DNA of 64,000 nucleotides from Clostridium senegalense JC122 (lineage in GTDB: Bacteria > Bacillota > Clostridia > Clostridiales > Clostridiaceae). The notes under the pieces were generated by a model that made no database searches, was not told where the DNA came from, and was given only the letters and a program-made list of their open reading frames with translations. Shown here piece by piece: positions 17,322-27,011 of this stretch. Position 1 is the first letter of the stretch; each line of letters starts with the position of its first letter. A program made the position numbers and the translations under genes. The stretch is from the NCBI RefSeq assembly GCF_000285575.1, contig NZ_HE611050.1:1-64000 (forward strand). Direction: 5' to 3'.

Positions 17322-20300
17322 CTATATTTCACCTTCTACAAAGGTTTCAGTTAAATTTGTTTCTATTGATTTATTTTCTATAAGTTTTTCTAGATCGTAT
17401 ATATTAGATGCTTCAAAGAAATTTTTTAAAGATAACTTAATATTATATTTATCCTTTAATATATTTACACACTGAATTGCTTGTAATGAATCTCCTCCTA
17501 GTTTAAAAAAGTTATCTTCTACACTAATTTCATTATTATGAAGTATATCTTTCCATGAATCAGCTATTTTAATTTGAATGTCTGTAAAAGGTACAACATT
17601 AGATTTTTTATAATTTTTATTATAGTTTTCACTGAACTCTTCTAATATTTTTCTATCTACCTTTCCATTTTTTGAAAGAGGTATTTCATCTAATAAAAAG
17701 TATTTTTTAGGCAACATATAATTTGGTAATTTTTCTTTCATGAAATTAGAAAGTGCATCTGATTTAAACTTCTTAACAGTTTTAGGACCTTCTGCAATAA
17801 TCATATTTTGTCCAAAAATTTTAGAAATTTTACTATACAATAAAGAAAATTCTATATTGAAAAACCCTTGTGATTTTAATATATCTATCCATTGTTTATT
17901 GGATAATAACGGAAGATTATTTTCTTTTCGTATATCTTCTATATTAGAAAACCCATCTTCTAAAAGAGCTACTGTATTTAATTGAATTTTTCTATTTTCA
18001 GTAGCTTCTACAACGAGTAATATCCCTCCAGGTGCTAGCATATCTTTTAAAAATCTTAAAGTTTTTACAATATTTTTTGAGCGATGTATAGAATTATTAG
18101 CAACTATAATATTGTATTTATGATATTCATAACCTTGATTTAAAGGAGATTTATTAACATTTAATAGTTTAAAATCTATTATTTGGGACCTTTTATGCTC
18201 ATTTTTTACTTTTTCTAAAAAATAAGATGATTCATCTGTGTATATATACTCGCAGTTTTCCTTAGGCAAACACTCTTTTATTAATGATAGAATATTACCC
18301 ATTCTTCCACCTATTTCTAAAACATTTATTTTGTTATTATATGAGTTTATAAAAGTTTTTAGAGCTTTACATAACAACCCCTTATAATAGTCTCCTCCTA
18401 TATTATATTTTTCTAATTTATTAGGAGTTAAACATAAACTATTGTCAATAACTACTTCACGTGAATCTTTTTCACCTTTTAATATAGAAATATTAGTATT
18501 TATATCTTTGTGCATTTTCATATCTACTAAAACTATTTTTTCTTTTAAATCTGGGTATGAATTTAACTGATTAATCATCTCAGTATTTTTCTTGTAGTTT
18601 CCTATAGGATATAAATTAAAATACTTTCCTTTGCAATCTTTTTGTAGAATGCCTTCTTTAACAAAAGTTTCTAACCAATGAGTTATTAGTGTTTTAAAGC
18701 GGTTATCAAATTTATATTTTTTAATTAACTCTTCTACAGTATAATCTTCTTTAACATCACTGCTAAAAATACCTATATTGCTAAAAGTATCACACATGGC
18801 CTTAATACTAATATGATCTAGACAATTATTAAATAATACTATTTTACTTAAATTCACATCGTTTGATAGACTATTCATTTCCTCTTCTATAGACATTTTT
18901 ATATACTGTAAGCATTTATCAATATGCTTTTTATCAGATTCTACATTTTCAAAACAAATTGATAACTCTTTATTTTTAGGAACTATATAACTTATTAAAT
19001 TACGTTCTTCATTATTCTTTTCATCTACAATAACTACAGCATCCTTTATATCTTTGTTAAGTTTTATTGTACTTTCAATTTCACCAAGTTCAATTCTATA
19101 TCCATTTAATTTTATTTGAGAATCCTCTCTACCAAGGAACTCTATATTTCCATCTGGCCAATATCTTCCTAAATCGCCGGTATAATATATCTTCTCTCCA
19201 GTTTTAGGATATAATATAAATCTTTCTGATGTTTTCTTTTCATTTTTCCAATAACCCTTAGCAACGCCAATACCACCAATATACAGCCTACCAGGAACAC
19301 AGTTTGGACATTCTTCCATTAATTCATTTAATATATAATAATGTTGATTAACCATTGGTTTGCCATAAGGAATACTCTTCCAATTTGCATTTATTTTATC
19401 AATTTTATATATATTAGACCAAATCGATGCCTCAGTAGCTCCACCAAGTCCAATAACTTCAGTATTTTTAAAATGAAATTTTATTTTATCCGACAATTCA
19501 AGTGGAATCCAATCCCCACTTAATAGAACTAATCTAAGTGACTGTGGCAAATCTCTTGTTTCATTACTTAAATATTCCATAAACATTTGCATAAACATCG
19601 GTACTGTATTCCAAATTGTAATATTATATTTTTCTAATAACTCTAGCCAATGAGAAGGATCTTTAATAGAATCACTATCTGGAAATACTATTGTGGCCCC
19701 AGCAGCAAGTGTTCCAAAAATATCATACACAGATAAATCAAAATTTAAGTTAGAAAGTGCTATTATACTATCTTCTGTTCCTACTAAAAAGCGTTTATTA
19801 ATATCAAGAATAGTATTTACAGCACCAATATGGTCTATCATTACACCTTTAGGAACCCCTGTAGAACCTGATGTGTAAATAACATATGCTAAATCCTTAG
19901 GATTTACAATTACATCCTGTGATATATGACTACTTTCTTTATTAGCAATATTATTTATTTCTAACAATTCAAATTTTGTTGGTAAAATTAATTTATCTTT
20001 TATACTGCCTTGAGTTAAAACAAACTTTATCTCTCCCTCATTTAGTAACATTTCAAGTCTATCTTTAGGATTATTAGGATCAATTGGCAAATATGCCGCT
20101 CCTGCTTTCATTATTCCTAAAACAGCTACAACTTGTTCCCATCCCTTTTCCATAATAACTGCTACTAAATTGTTAGGTTTTACTCCTTTGTCTATTAAAA
20201 CATTACTAACATTAGTAACCTTCTTTAACAATTCTTTATAAGTCAATTTATAATTTGTTGATGATATTGCAATGTTATTAGGATATTGTAAAGCTTTCTT

Positions 20301-23300
20301 TTCAAATAAACTATTAAGTGTTTCATAACATATTGGTCTTTTAGTGCTATTTGCCTCTATTCTTTTTTCAATATTAGGAATAGAGATAATATTTCTAGAC
20401 TTTTTCTTCCATACTTTTATATCATTTATAACTTTATCAATAGTTTTAGAATAAGCTTCAAACATGTCATCTGTTAATCCCTCTGGGAACAGTTCTTTTA
20501 CTACATCCCAAGTTAATATAAGCTCTTTATTTTCTTCTATAACTTGATTATCTATCCAAACTTGAGGTGTTTGTGAAATACTATATATTCTTTTTCCTAA
20601 TAAAGATCTACTAATTTCTTTAGAATTTTTATTTTCATATCCTATTGCACTTGTAAATACCACTGGCATAACCATACCTTGATTCTTACCATTAATCTTT
20701 GCAAGTTCTCTTTGCACATCAACGCCACTTACATATGAGTGATCTATATCTTGCCATAATTTTTGTTGTATATTCTTACACCTTTCAATGAATGTATCTT
20801 TTAAAGAATTGTCTATAGCTAGTAATGTTAACGATGTGAAATCTCCTACAATTTCATTTATTTTAGGATGTATTGGCATTCTATTAAATCTTGTTAAGTT
20901 GATAGTAAACTTTTGATGTCTACTCCATGCTCCTATAATCTCTACATATATTGCAAGTAACACTGCTGATGGTGTTAATCCAAACTCTGTAATATCTTTT
21001 TTAAATTTAGTCCAATTATTTTTGTCTATTATTTTCTCATAATGTGTAAATTGATGATTGTCTAATTGGTCTGGATTTTTAGCTAACGGCAGCTCTGGAG
21101 CCATTGGTAAATCTTTTATCTTATTAAACCAATACTCTTTATCTCGTTTATATAATTCACTATTTTTTATTTTTTCAGTAGCTAGTACATAATCTCTAAA
21201 AGAAAAGTCTAATTTTGATAAAGGTTTCTCTGGGTTAAAATAAACATCAGCCATTTCATTTAAAATATGAAATATGCTCCAACCATCAAAAATTATATTA
21301 TCAAAACTAAAATGAAGCCTTACTTTTCCTTTATCAAAACAGGATGCTCGTACATCAAATAATGGCCATTTGTCTGTTATAAATTTTTGATGAGACATTT
21401 CTATACGGACATCTTTTAATGTCTTTTCTGCATCTATAAGGATTTTTGAATTTAAATCATAGACTTTTATCTTATAGCTTGGAACGTCTTTATATATTTG
21501 CTGATTTTCCCCATCAGGAAGTATTATTGCTCTCATCATATCATGACGTTTTATGATTTTTTCCCAAATATTATTTATCCTAGATACATCTAAGTTTTCA
21601 CCTTCAAATTCAAAGTAATAATGAGTTGCAACCTTTCCTAAAGAATATGCTCCACTTCTTCCTATCCAATATGCCTTTTGTATATCTGTTAATGGAAATG
21701 GTTTATATAAATTTTTTAAATCTTGATTTACTTTTGGTAATTGAACATCTTTTTTTATAATTTCATTGTTATTTTTTAATAAGCTATCAATACAATCTAC
21801 TTCATCAATAAACACAGGATTTTTAAATATCATCTCTAAAGATAAATTAACACCAAACTCCTTTTGTATTTTTGTGCTCAATTTTGTTGCCATTAATGAA
21901 TCGCCACCTAAAATGAAATAATTATCATTTATATTTATTTCATTTATATTAAGAATTTCACACCAAATTTTAGATAATAACAATTCTGTTTTTGTTTTTG
22001 GTTTCATAAAATGCTTCTCTGATTTTTCATTTTTTTCAACACTAGGTAATGGCAATAATTTTCTATCTAATTTTCCATTAATATTAAGTGGTAGCTCTTT
22101 TAATAATACAAATCTAGTAGGAATCATATAATCTGGTAATATGTCCTGTAAAAAAATCTTTATATTTTCTTCTATACTATTAAAATCATCTGCATTATAA
22201 TCTTCATATTTATTTTTAGATATTATATATCCAACTAAATGCTTATTTTTATATGAATCATCTATTGTAATAACTACAGCATCTTGCACATTAGGATATT
22301 TTTTTATTGCAGTTTCTATGTCCCCAAGTTCAATACGATGTCCTCTAACTTTGACTTGAAAATCTTTTCTACCTAGAAACTCAATATTCCCATCATTCCA
22401 ATATCGTCCTATATCTCCTGTTAAATACCATCTATTATTATTCCACTCTACAAAACGCTCTTTTGTAAGTTTGTCATCACCTGCATATCCCCTAGCAACT
22501 CCAACTCCACCAATCCATAATTCTCCTGAAACCCAATTAGGACAATCTCTTCTTTTTCTATCTACAACTCTATAAATTTGATTAGTTAAGGGTTTTCCAT
22601 AAGGAATTGACTTCCATTTAGAATCTAGTGGCAAAGTTACATTAAAATAATTTGACCAAATAGATGCCTCTGTAGCTCCACCCATAGCTACCATTTGTGC
22701 ATTTTCTGATATATTATATAATCTTGAAGGTAAATCAAGTCCAATCCAATCTCCAGATAGCATAGCTACTCTTATTGATGGTATTTTTATTTTTTTGCTT
22801 TCAGCCATTAATAAGAACATATCCAATAATATTGGTACTGAATTCCATATGGTAACATTGTAATTTTGTACTATCTCTACCCAACTTGCAGCATCTCTAT
22901 AGTTATCTTCTGTAATAGTAACTACTGTTCCACCAACAGATAATATGCCGAATATATCATACACTGATAAATCAAAATCTAAGGATGAAAGAGCTAACAC
23001 TATATCTTCATTTGAAACATTATAACGTTTATTAATATCAATTATTGTATTTACTGCTGCGCAATGTGAAATTTCAACACCTTTAGGTTCTCCAGTAGAT
23101 CCAGATGTAAAAATTATATATGCTAAATTATCTGAAGAAACTTTTTTAAATTCTGTAAATAACTTCATTTCTTTAGAATTTTCAATTTTTAAAATTTTAT
23201 TAGTTGTTGGCCATTTTATATTTTCATATAACTCTTCATTAGTAATAGTGAAACTTATATTAGCTTTTTTATAAATTGCATTTCTACGTAAATATGGTTG

Positions 23301-24968
23301 CTTTTCACTAATAGGCACATAACATGCACCTACAGCTAATATACCTAAAACTGCTTTTATTTGATCTATTCCTCTTGGCAAAGTTACTGCAACTAAATCT
23401 TTATTACTAATTCCATTTTTCTCAAGCATTGTAGCTATTTTCAATGCATCTTTTGCTAATTCTTCATATGAAACTTTAATTCCCAATACTCCGTCTATAA
23501 CTGCTATTTTATTAGGGGTTTTTTTTGCAATTTCGAAAAACGACGTATGTAAACATTTTTTATATTTGAGTGGAAGTTCATCATTTTCTACGTCATAACT
23601 CTTTAATTCTCTAATATTATAAAGAATTTCAGGAACTTCGCTCCAACTTTCTTCATTAACTATCCAATTAATTAATTCTTTAAATTTATTAAACATATCA
23701 TCAATTAAACCTTCTGGGAAAAGTTTATCTACACTATCCCATGCAAGTAACAACCCATTATTAATCTCATAAACTTGAAAATCTAGCCACACTTGAGGTG
23801 TTTGAGAAATCATATATGAAAGTTTTCCTAAAACTTTTTCAAATTTTTCACTAATAAGTGGAGTCCCATAATTACATGAAAATACTACCGGTGCAAAACT
23901 TCCTTCTCCAGGATATAATCTTCCCATATCTCTTAATATGTCTATTCCTGAATATGATGAATACTCTACAGTTTTATGAAAATTTTTCTGAATGTCTTTT
24001 ACCCTTTGTAAAAATGGCTTTATATTATTACAATCTATTGGTAATAATAATACATTTGTAAAATCTGCTATAACATCTTCTATTCCTTGTTCACTAGTTT
24101 CACGGTCAAATAATGGCATATTTATTAAAAATTTAGAATTTTCACTCCATTTGTCTAATATTTCTGAATATGCAGCTAACAATACCATAGCTGGTGTAAC
24201 CTGATTTGCTGCTGCTTTACTCTTAAGTGATTCCCATTGAGAATTATTCAAAAAATATTTTCTTCTTTTAAATACAGGTTTTATTATATTTTCTGGTGTT
24301 TCTTCTAACGGTATTGTAGGTCCTTTAGGTAAAATATTTAAATTATTCTCCCAATAATTTTTAGCTTTTTTCTTTTCTTCTAATAGCCTTTGTTGATTCC
24401 TTTTTAAGTACTTTCCAAAACTCCAATCAATCGGTGCAGAAAGCTCTTTTACTCCGTCATAAATTAATGCTAAATCTCTAAAAATCACTTGGAGACTTTG
24501 CATATCTGCAACTAGTAAATCTATATCAAAATGTATCCTTGTTTTATTATCTGGTAATAAGCTAACTTCTAGCCCACAAACTTGTCCACTTTTAACATCT
24601 AACACTCTATGAGACAACTTTTCCCTAATATTTTTTAAAGATTTTTCTATATTTTCTAAAGATTTATCTTTAAAATTATTAATTACTATTTCTTTTGAAT
24701 ATGGATTTTTTAATATTTCTTGTTCTCCATTTTCTAAAAATCTTGCCCTAAGCATAGGATGATGGTATAACAATTTAATCCAGGCTTTCTGTAATTTATC
24801 TAGTATAATATCATTACAATCTATTTCAAAATAAGCATGACATCCCACTCCACCAAGTGGTTGATTTTCACGTCTTCCTACCCAATATGCATATTGTACA
24901 TCATTTAATGGAAATGATTTTGTAAGCTCTAAATTATCCTCACATATATTTGATTTTTTTATATTCAT
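17322..24968 (-). CDS. Two-module NRPS: Cy-A(Cys)-PCP-Cy-A(Cys)-MT/E-PCP
   Basis: 2548 residues, related to HMWP2/PchE. Module 1: Cy with D-L-L-V-A-D near residue 150, A domain with T-S-G-S-T-G-E-P-K-G near 622, carrier serine in L-G-G-D-S-L near 1024. Module 2: Cy with D-N-I-I-F-D near 1223, A domain with T-S-G-S-T-G-V-P-K-G near 1698, an inserted methyltransferase-like domain near 2217 (L-E-I-G-G-R-M-G-N), and carrier serine in L-G-G-D-S-L near 2493. Both A domains show the cysteine code; position 322 is Met in module 1 and Leu in module 2. It should condense and cyclise two cysteines onto the aryl cap carried by the separate ArCP, whose gene overlaps its start by 29 bp. The inserted domain has a non-canonical SAM motif and may be the PchE-type epimerase or inactive. 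Confidence 0.95.
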   Translation of the reverse strand: MNIKKSNICEDNLELTKSFPLNDVQYAYWVGRRENQPLGGVGCHAYFEIDCNDIILDKLQKAWIKLLYHHPMLRARFLENGEQEILKNPYSKEIVINNFKDKSLENIEKSLKNIREKLSHRVLDVKSGQVCGLEVSLLPDNKTRIHFDIDLLVADMQSLQVIFRDLALIYDGVKELSAPIDWSFGKYLKRNQQRLLEEKKKAKNYWENNLNILPKGPTIPLEETPENIIKPVFKRRKYFLNNSQWESLKSKAAANQVTPAMVLLAAYSEILDKWSENSKFLINMPLFDRETSEQGIEDVIADFTNVLLLPIDCNNIKPFLQRVKDIQKNFHKTVEYSSYSGIDILRDMGRLYPGEGSFAPVVFSCNYGTPLISEKFEKVLGKLSYMISQTPQVWLDFQVYEINNGLLLAWDSVDKLFPEGLIDDMFNKFKELINWIVNEESWSEVPEILYNIRELKSYDVENDELPLKYKKCLHTSFFEIAKKTPNKIAVIDGVLGIKVSYEELAKDALKIATMLEKNGISNKDLVAVTLPRGIDQIKAVLGILAVGACYVPISEKQPYLRRNAIYKKANISFTITNEELYENIKWPTTNKILKIENSKEMKLFTEFKKVSSDNLAYIIFTSGSTGEPKGVEISHCAAVNTIIDINKRYNVSNEDIVLALSSLDFDLSVYDIFGILSVGGTVVTITEDNYRDAASWVEIVQNYNVTIWNSVPILLDMFLLMAESKKIKIPSIRVAMLSGDWIGLDLPSRLYNISENAQMVAMGGATEASIWSNYFNVTLPLDSKWKSIPYGKPLTNQIYRVVDRKRRDCPNWVSGELWIGGVGVARGYAGDDKLTKERFVEWNNNRWYLTGDIGRYWNDGNIEFLGRKDFQVKVRGHRIELGDIETAIKKYPNVQDAVVITIDDSYKNKHLVGYIISKNKYEDYNADDFNSIEENIKIFLQDILPDYMIPTRFVLLKELPLNINGKLDRKLLPLPSVEKNEKSEKHFMKPKTKTELLLSKIWCEILNINEININDNYFILGGDSLMATKLSTKIQKEFGVNLSLEMIFKNPVFIDEVDCIDSLLKNNNEIIKKDVQLPKVNQDLKNLYKPFPLTDIQKAYWIGRSGAYSLGKVATHYYFEFEGENLDVSRINNIWEKIIKRHDMMRAIILPDGENQQIYKDVPSYKIKVYDLNSKILIDAEKTLKDVRIEMSHQKFITDKWPLFDVRASCFDKGKVRLHFSFDNIIFDGWSIFHILNEMADVYFNPEKPLSKLDFSFRDYVLATEKIKNSELYKRDKEYWFNKIKDLPMAPELPLAKNPDQLDNHQFTHYEKIIDKNNWTKFKKDITEFGLTPSAVLLAIYVEIIGAWSRHQKFTINLTRFNRMPIHPKINEIVGDFTSLTLLAIDNSLKDTFIERCKNIQQKLWQDIDHSYVSGVDVQRELAKINGKNQGMVMPVVFTSAIGYENKNSKEISRSLLGKRIYSISQTPQVWIDNQVIEENKELILTWDVVKELFPEGLTDDMFEAYSKTIDKVINDIKVWKKKSRNIISIPNIEKRIEANSTKRPICYETLNSLFEKKALQYPNNIAISSTNYKLTYKELLKKVTNVSNVLIDKGVKPNNLVAVIMEKGWEQVVAVLGIMKAGAAYLPIDPNNPKDRLEMLLNEGEIKFVLTQGSIKDKLILPTKFELLEINNIANKESSHISQDVIVNPKDLAYVIYTSGSTGVPKGVMIDHIGAVNTILDINKRFLVGTEDSIIALSNLNFDLSVYDIFGTLAAGATIVFPDSDSIKDPSHWLELLEKYNITIWNTVPMFMQMFMEYLSNETRDLPQSLRLVLLSGDWIPLELSDKIKFHFKNTEVIGLGGATEASIWSNIYKIDKINANWKSIPYGKPMVNQHYYILNELMEECPNCVPGRLYIGGIGVAKGYWKNEKKTSERFILYPKTGEKIYYTGDLGRYWPDGNIEFLGREDSQIKLNGYRIELGEIESTIKLNKDIKDAVVIVDEKNNEERNLISYIVPKNKELSICFENVESDKKHIDKCLQYIKMSIEEEMNSLSNDVNLSKIVLFNNCLDHISIKAMCDTFSNIGIFSSDVKEDYTVEELIKKYKFDNRFKTLITHWLETFVKEGILQKDCKGKYFNLYPIGNYKKNTEMINQLNSYPDLKEKIVLVDMKMHKDINTNISILKGEKDSREVVIDNSLCLTPNKLEKYNIGGDYYKGLLCKALKTFINSYNNKINVLEIGGRMGNILSLIKECLPKENCEYIYTDESSYFLEKVKNEHKRSQIIDFKLLNVNKSPLNQGYEYHKYNIIVANNSIHRSKNIVKTLRFLKDMLAPGGILLVVEATENRKIQLNTVALLEDGFSNIEDIRKENNLPLLSNKQWIDILKSQGFFNIEFSLLYSKISKIFGQNMIIAEGPKTVKKFKSDALSNFMKEKLPNYMLPKKYFLLDEIPLSKNGKVDRKILEEFSENYNKNYKKSNVVPFTDIQIKIADSWKDILHNNEISVEDNFFKLGGDSLQAIQCVNILKDKYNIKLSLKNFFEASNIYDLEKLIENKSIETNLTETFVEGEI

Positions 24969-25245
24969 TAATATTTTTAGATTCTACTTTCATTTGCTCT
25001 TTTATTAGTCCCCACCAATGATTCAGATATGGTGATGAAATAAGTTTTGAAAATGTAATATCTATTCCTTCACGACGCCATTGATTTACTAATCTCATTA
25101 TTTGAAGTGAATTTAATCCTAACTCAAGTAAATTACGATTATCTTCTATATCACCTTTTATTGATAATATATTTTTAATTTTAGCTTTCATATCTTCATA
25201 GTTAAATAATATTTGTTTGTTATTTATTTTATCCAGTTTAATCAC
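24940..25245 (-). CDS. Free-standing aryl carrier protein
   Basis: 101 residues forming a single carrier domain. The pantetheine-accepting serine is in L-E-L-G-L-N-S-L-Q-I-M-R-L-V, followed by W-R-R-E-G-I-D-I-T-F-S-K-L, the usual helix 3 of aryl carrier domains (compare EntB/VibB/HMWP2 ArCP). It should receive the activated aromatic acid from the AMP ligase encoded just upstream and pass it to the first Cy domain. In HMWP2 and PchE this domain is fused to the NRPS; here it is a separate gene overlapping the NRPS start by 29 bp. The C-terminus is Lys-rich and may be a docking tail. The GGGAGTGATT ribosome site supports the start. Confidence 0.87.
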   Translation of the reverse strand: MIKLDKINNKQILFNYEDMKAKIKNILSIKGDIEDNRNLLELGLNSLQIMRLVNQWRREGIDITFSKLISSPYLNHWWGLIKEQMKVESKNINEYKKIKYM

Positions 25246-25265
25246 TCCCTTATAAAATAATTTAT

Positions 25266-25345
25266 ATTAAATTGATAACTATATAATATATCTTCCATCG
25301 ATAATAATTACCAATTGATAATACAATAGCATTATACCTCTCTAT
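25266..25345. promoter_or_regulatory. Candidate internal control region before the aryl carrier gene
   Basis: The 132-bp gap between the AMP ligase and carrier genes carries AATTGATAAC (25270-25279) and CCAATTGATAAT (25311-25322), like sites before the AraC gene and the ECF genes. On the minus strand TTGGTA and TATATT are spaced by 18 bases, a weak promoter candidate. It suggests that the NRPS genes can be transcribed separately from the transport genes. Confidence 0.35.
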
Positions 25346-25377
25346 ATTTATTTTTCTTATAAATTCATTAAATTAAT

Positions 25378-26967
25378 CTATTTTAAAATCCATTTTTTAA
25401 GCTCTTTTTTATTAATTTTTCCAACCCCTGTAAGTGGAAAATAGTCTACAAATTCCATTTGATCTGGTATTTTATTTGAAGCAACTCCCATATCTATGAA
25501 AAATTTTGTAATATCAGCCTTTTTTAAATTTATATTATCTGAAATTATAAATGCACAACTTCGTTCACCTAACACTTCATCTTCAATAGCTATTACAGCA
25601 GAATTTCTAATATTATTATGTTTACATAATATATTTTCTATCTCAGATGGCATTATTTTTTCTCCTGCTTTATTGATTTGTTCTTTAAGACGTCCTACTA
25701 TTTGTATTTTATTATCAAATACTATTCTTGCCTTATCTCCAGTGCGATAAAAACCATCCTCAGTAAAATAATTATCCTTACTTTCGTCTTTTTCATAATA
25801 ACTTTTTATAGTATATGGTCCTTTTACTAAAAGTTCGCCATAATCTCCATTTGATATAATATTGCTATTTTCATCAATAATTTTTATTTCATCAAATCTA
25901 GAAATAGGCTTACCTTGACTATTACATAAAACATTATAATCATCATCTAAATCTGTAAAACATATAACTCCTTCTGAAGTTCCATACACTTGCTGAAGAT
26001 TACACTGCATATTCTTTACTATCTCTTTTGCAGTATTACTACTTAACATAGCTCCTCCCACTTGTAGAACTTTTAAACTTGATATATCATGCTTTTTGTC
26101 CCACTCTAAAACTTCCAGCCATAAATTTATTAAAGATGGTACTAATGATGTTATTGTTACTTTTTCATTTTCAATTATTGGAAAAACCTCTTCACAACTT
26201 CCTGATTCACACATTACAACTTTTCCACCTAATATTAATGTTCCAATAACTCCAGGCATACTTAGTGCAAATTTATGTGCTATTGGCAAAATAGCTAAAT
26301 ATGTGCTTTTTTCATTTACTTTAGAATTTATTGCACATTCCTTTGCATAATAAGCACAAGCACTATGTGTTATTGGAATTATTTTAGGAAGACTGGTTGT
26401 TCCACCAGATAAAATTAAAAAAGCTGTATCATTATATAATGGCTTTTCATATTTTACATTTGATTCTTTAAAATCTTTTATACATGGATTTTCATCATCT
26501 TTATCCACGTTTATTATCCAATTTATACTTTTATGTTTTTTCTTTAGGTTAATTGCCATGTTTTTATAATTGAATCCTAAATAACTGTCATTAATAACTA
26601 TTGCACTAGGTTTAGTTTTTTTAATAATTTCATCAATTTCATTTTCTCTATAACTAGGCAAAACAAAAATTGGTAAAGCACCTATTTTAAACAGTGCAAA
26701 CGAGACTATAACAAAATTTATGCAATTAGGAAGTTGAATCAATACTTTATCACCATTTTTTATTCCAAGTCTCAAAAATCCTCCTGAAGCCTTACTTATC
26801 TCTTTATAAAGCTCTATATAAGTTAATTTTCTACTTTTCTCTACAAGTGCAATTTTACTTTTGTACCTTTTTATAGCCAATTCTAGATGGTCATAAAGTG
26901 TTAGTTCTTCTAAAAAAATTTGTTTAATATCTTCTCTTTTTTCACATAATCCGTAATTTTTAATCAT
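25378..26967 (-). CDS. Aryl-acid AMP ligase (YbtE/DhbE-like) with unusual acid pocket
   Basis: 529 residues, the usual size of stand-alone aryl-acid adenylating enzymes. It has I-L-S-G-G-T-T-S-L-P-K (phosphate loop), Q-V-Y-G-T-S-E-G-V (A5), the F-Y-R-T-G-D-K-A (A7) block and catalytic Lys in G-V-G-K-I-N-K-K. It should activate an aromatic acid and load it on the neighbouring carrier protein. In DhbE/EntE/YbtE the pocket begins H-N-[FY]; here it reads A-H-K-F-A-L-S-M-P-G, so the conserved Asn is Lys and the position of DhbE Ser240 is Met. That argues against a simple 2,3-dihydroxybenzoate or salicylate assignment. It lies 45 bp after the half-ABC gene and is probably co-transcribed. The class is secure; the substrate is open. 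Confidence 0.88.
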   Translation of the reverse strand: MIKNYGLCEKREDIKQIFLEELTLYDHLELAIKRYKSKIALVEKSRKLTYIELYKEISKASGGFLRLGIKNGDKVLIQLPNCINFVIVSFALFKIGALPIFVLPSYRENEIDEIIKKTKPSAIVINDSYLGFNYKNMAINLKKKHKSINWIINVDKDDENPCIKDFKESNVKYEKPLYNDTAFLILSGGTTSLPKIIPITHSACAYYAKECAINSKVNEKSTYLAILPIAHKFALSMPGVIGTLILGGKVVMCESGSCEEVFPIIENEKVTITSLVPSLINLWLEVLEWDKKHDISSLKVLQVGGAMLSSNTAKEIVKNMQCNLQQVYGTSEGVICFTDLDDDYNVLCNSQGKPISRFDEIKIIDENSNIISNGDYGELLVKGPYTIKSYYEKDESKDNYFTEDGFYRTGDKARIVFDNKIQIVGRLKEQINKAGEKIMPSEIENILCKHNNIRNSAVIAIEDEVLGERSCAFIISDNINLKKADITKFFIDMGVASNKIPDQMEFVDYFPLTGVGKINKKELKKWILK

Positions 26968-27011
26968 ATTTTATCCTCCTGAAAAATGATATATATTTTT
27001 ATAAGGATTTA

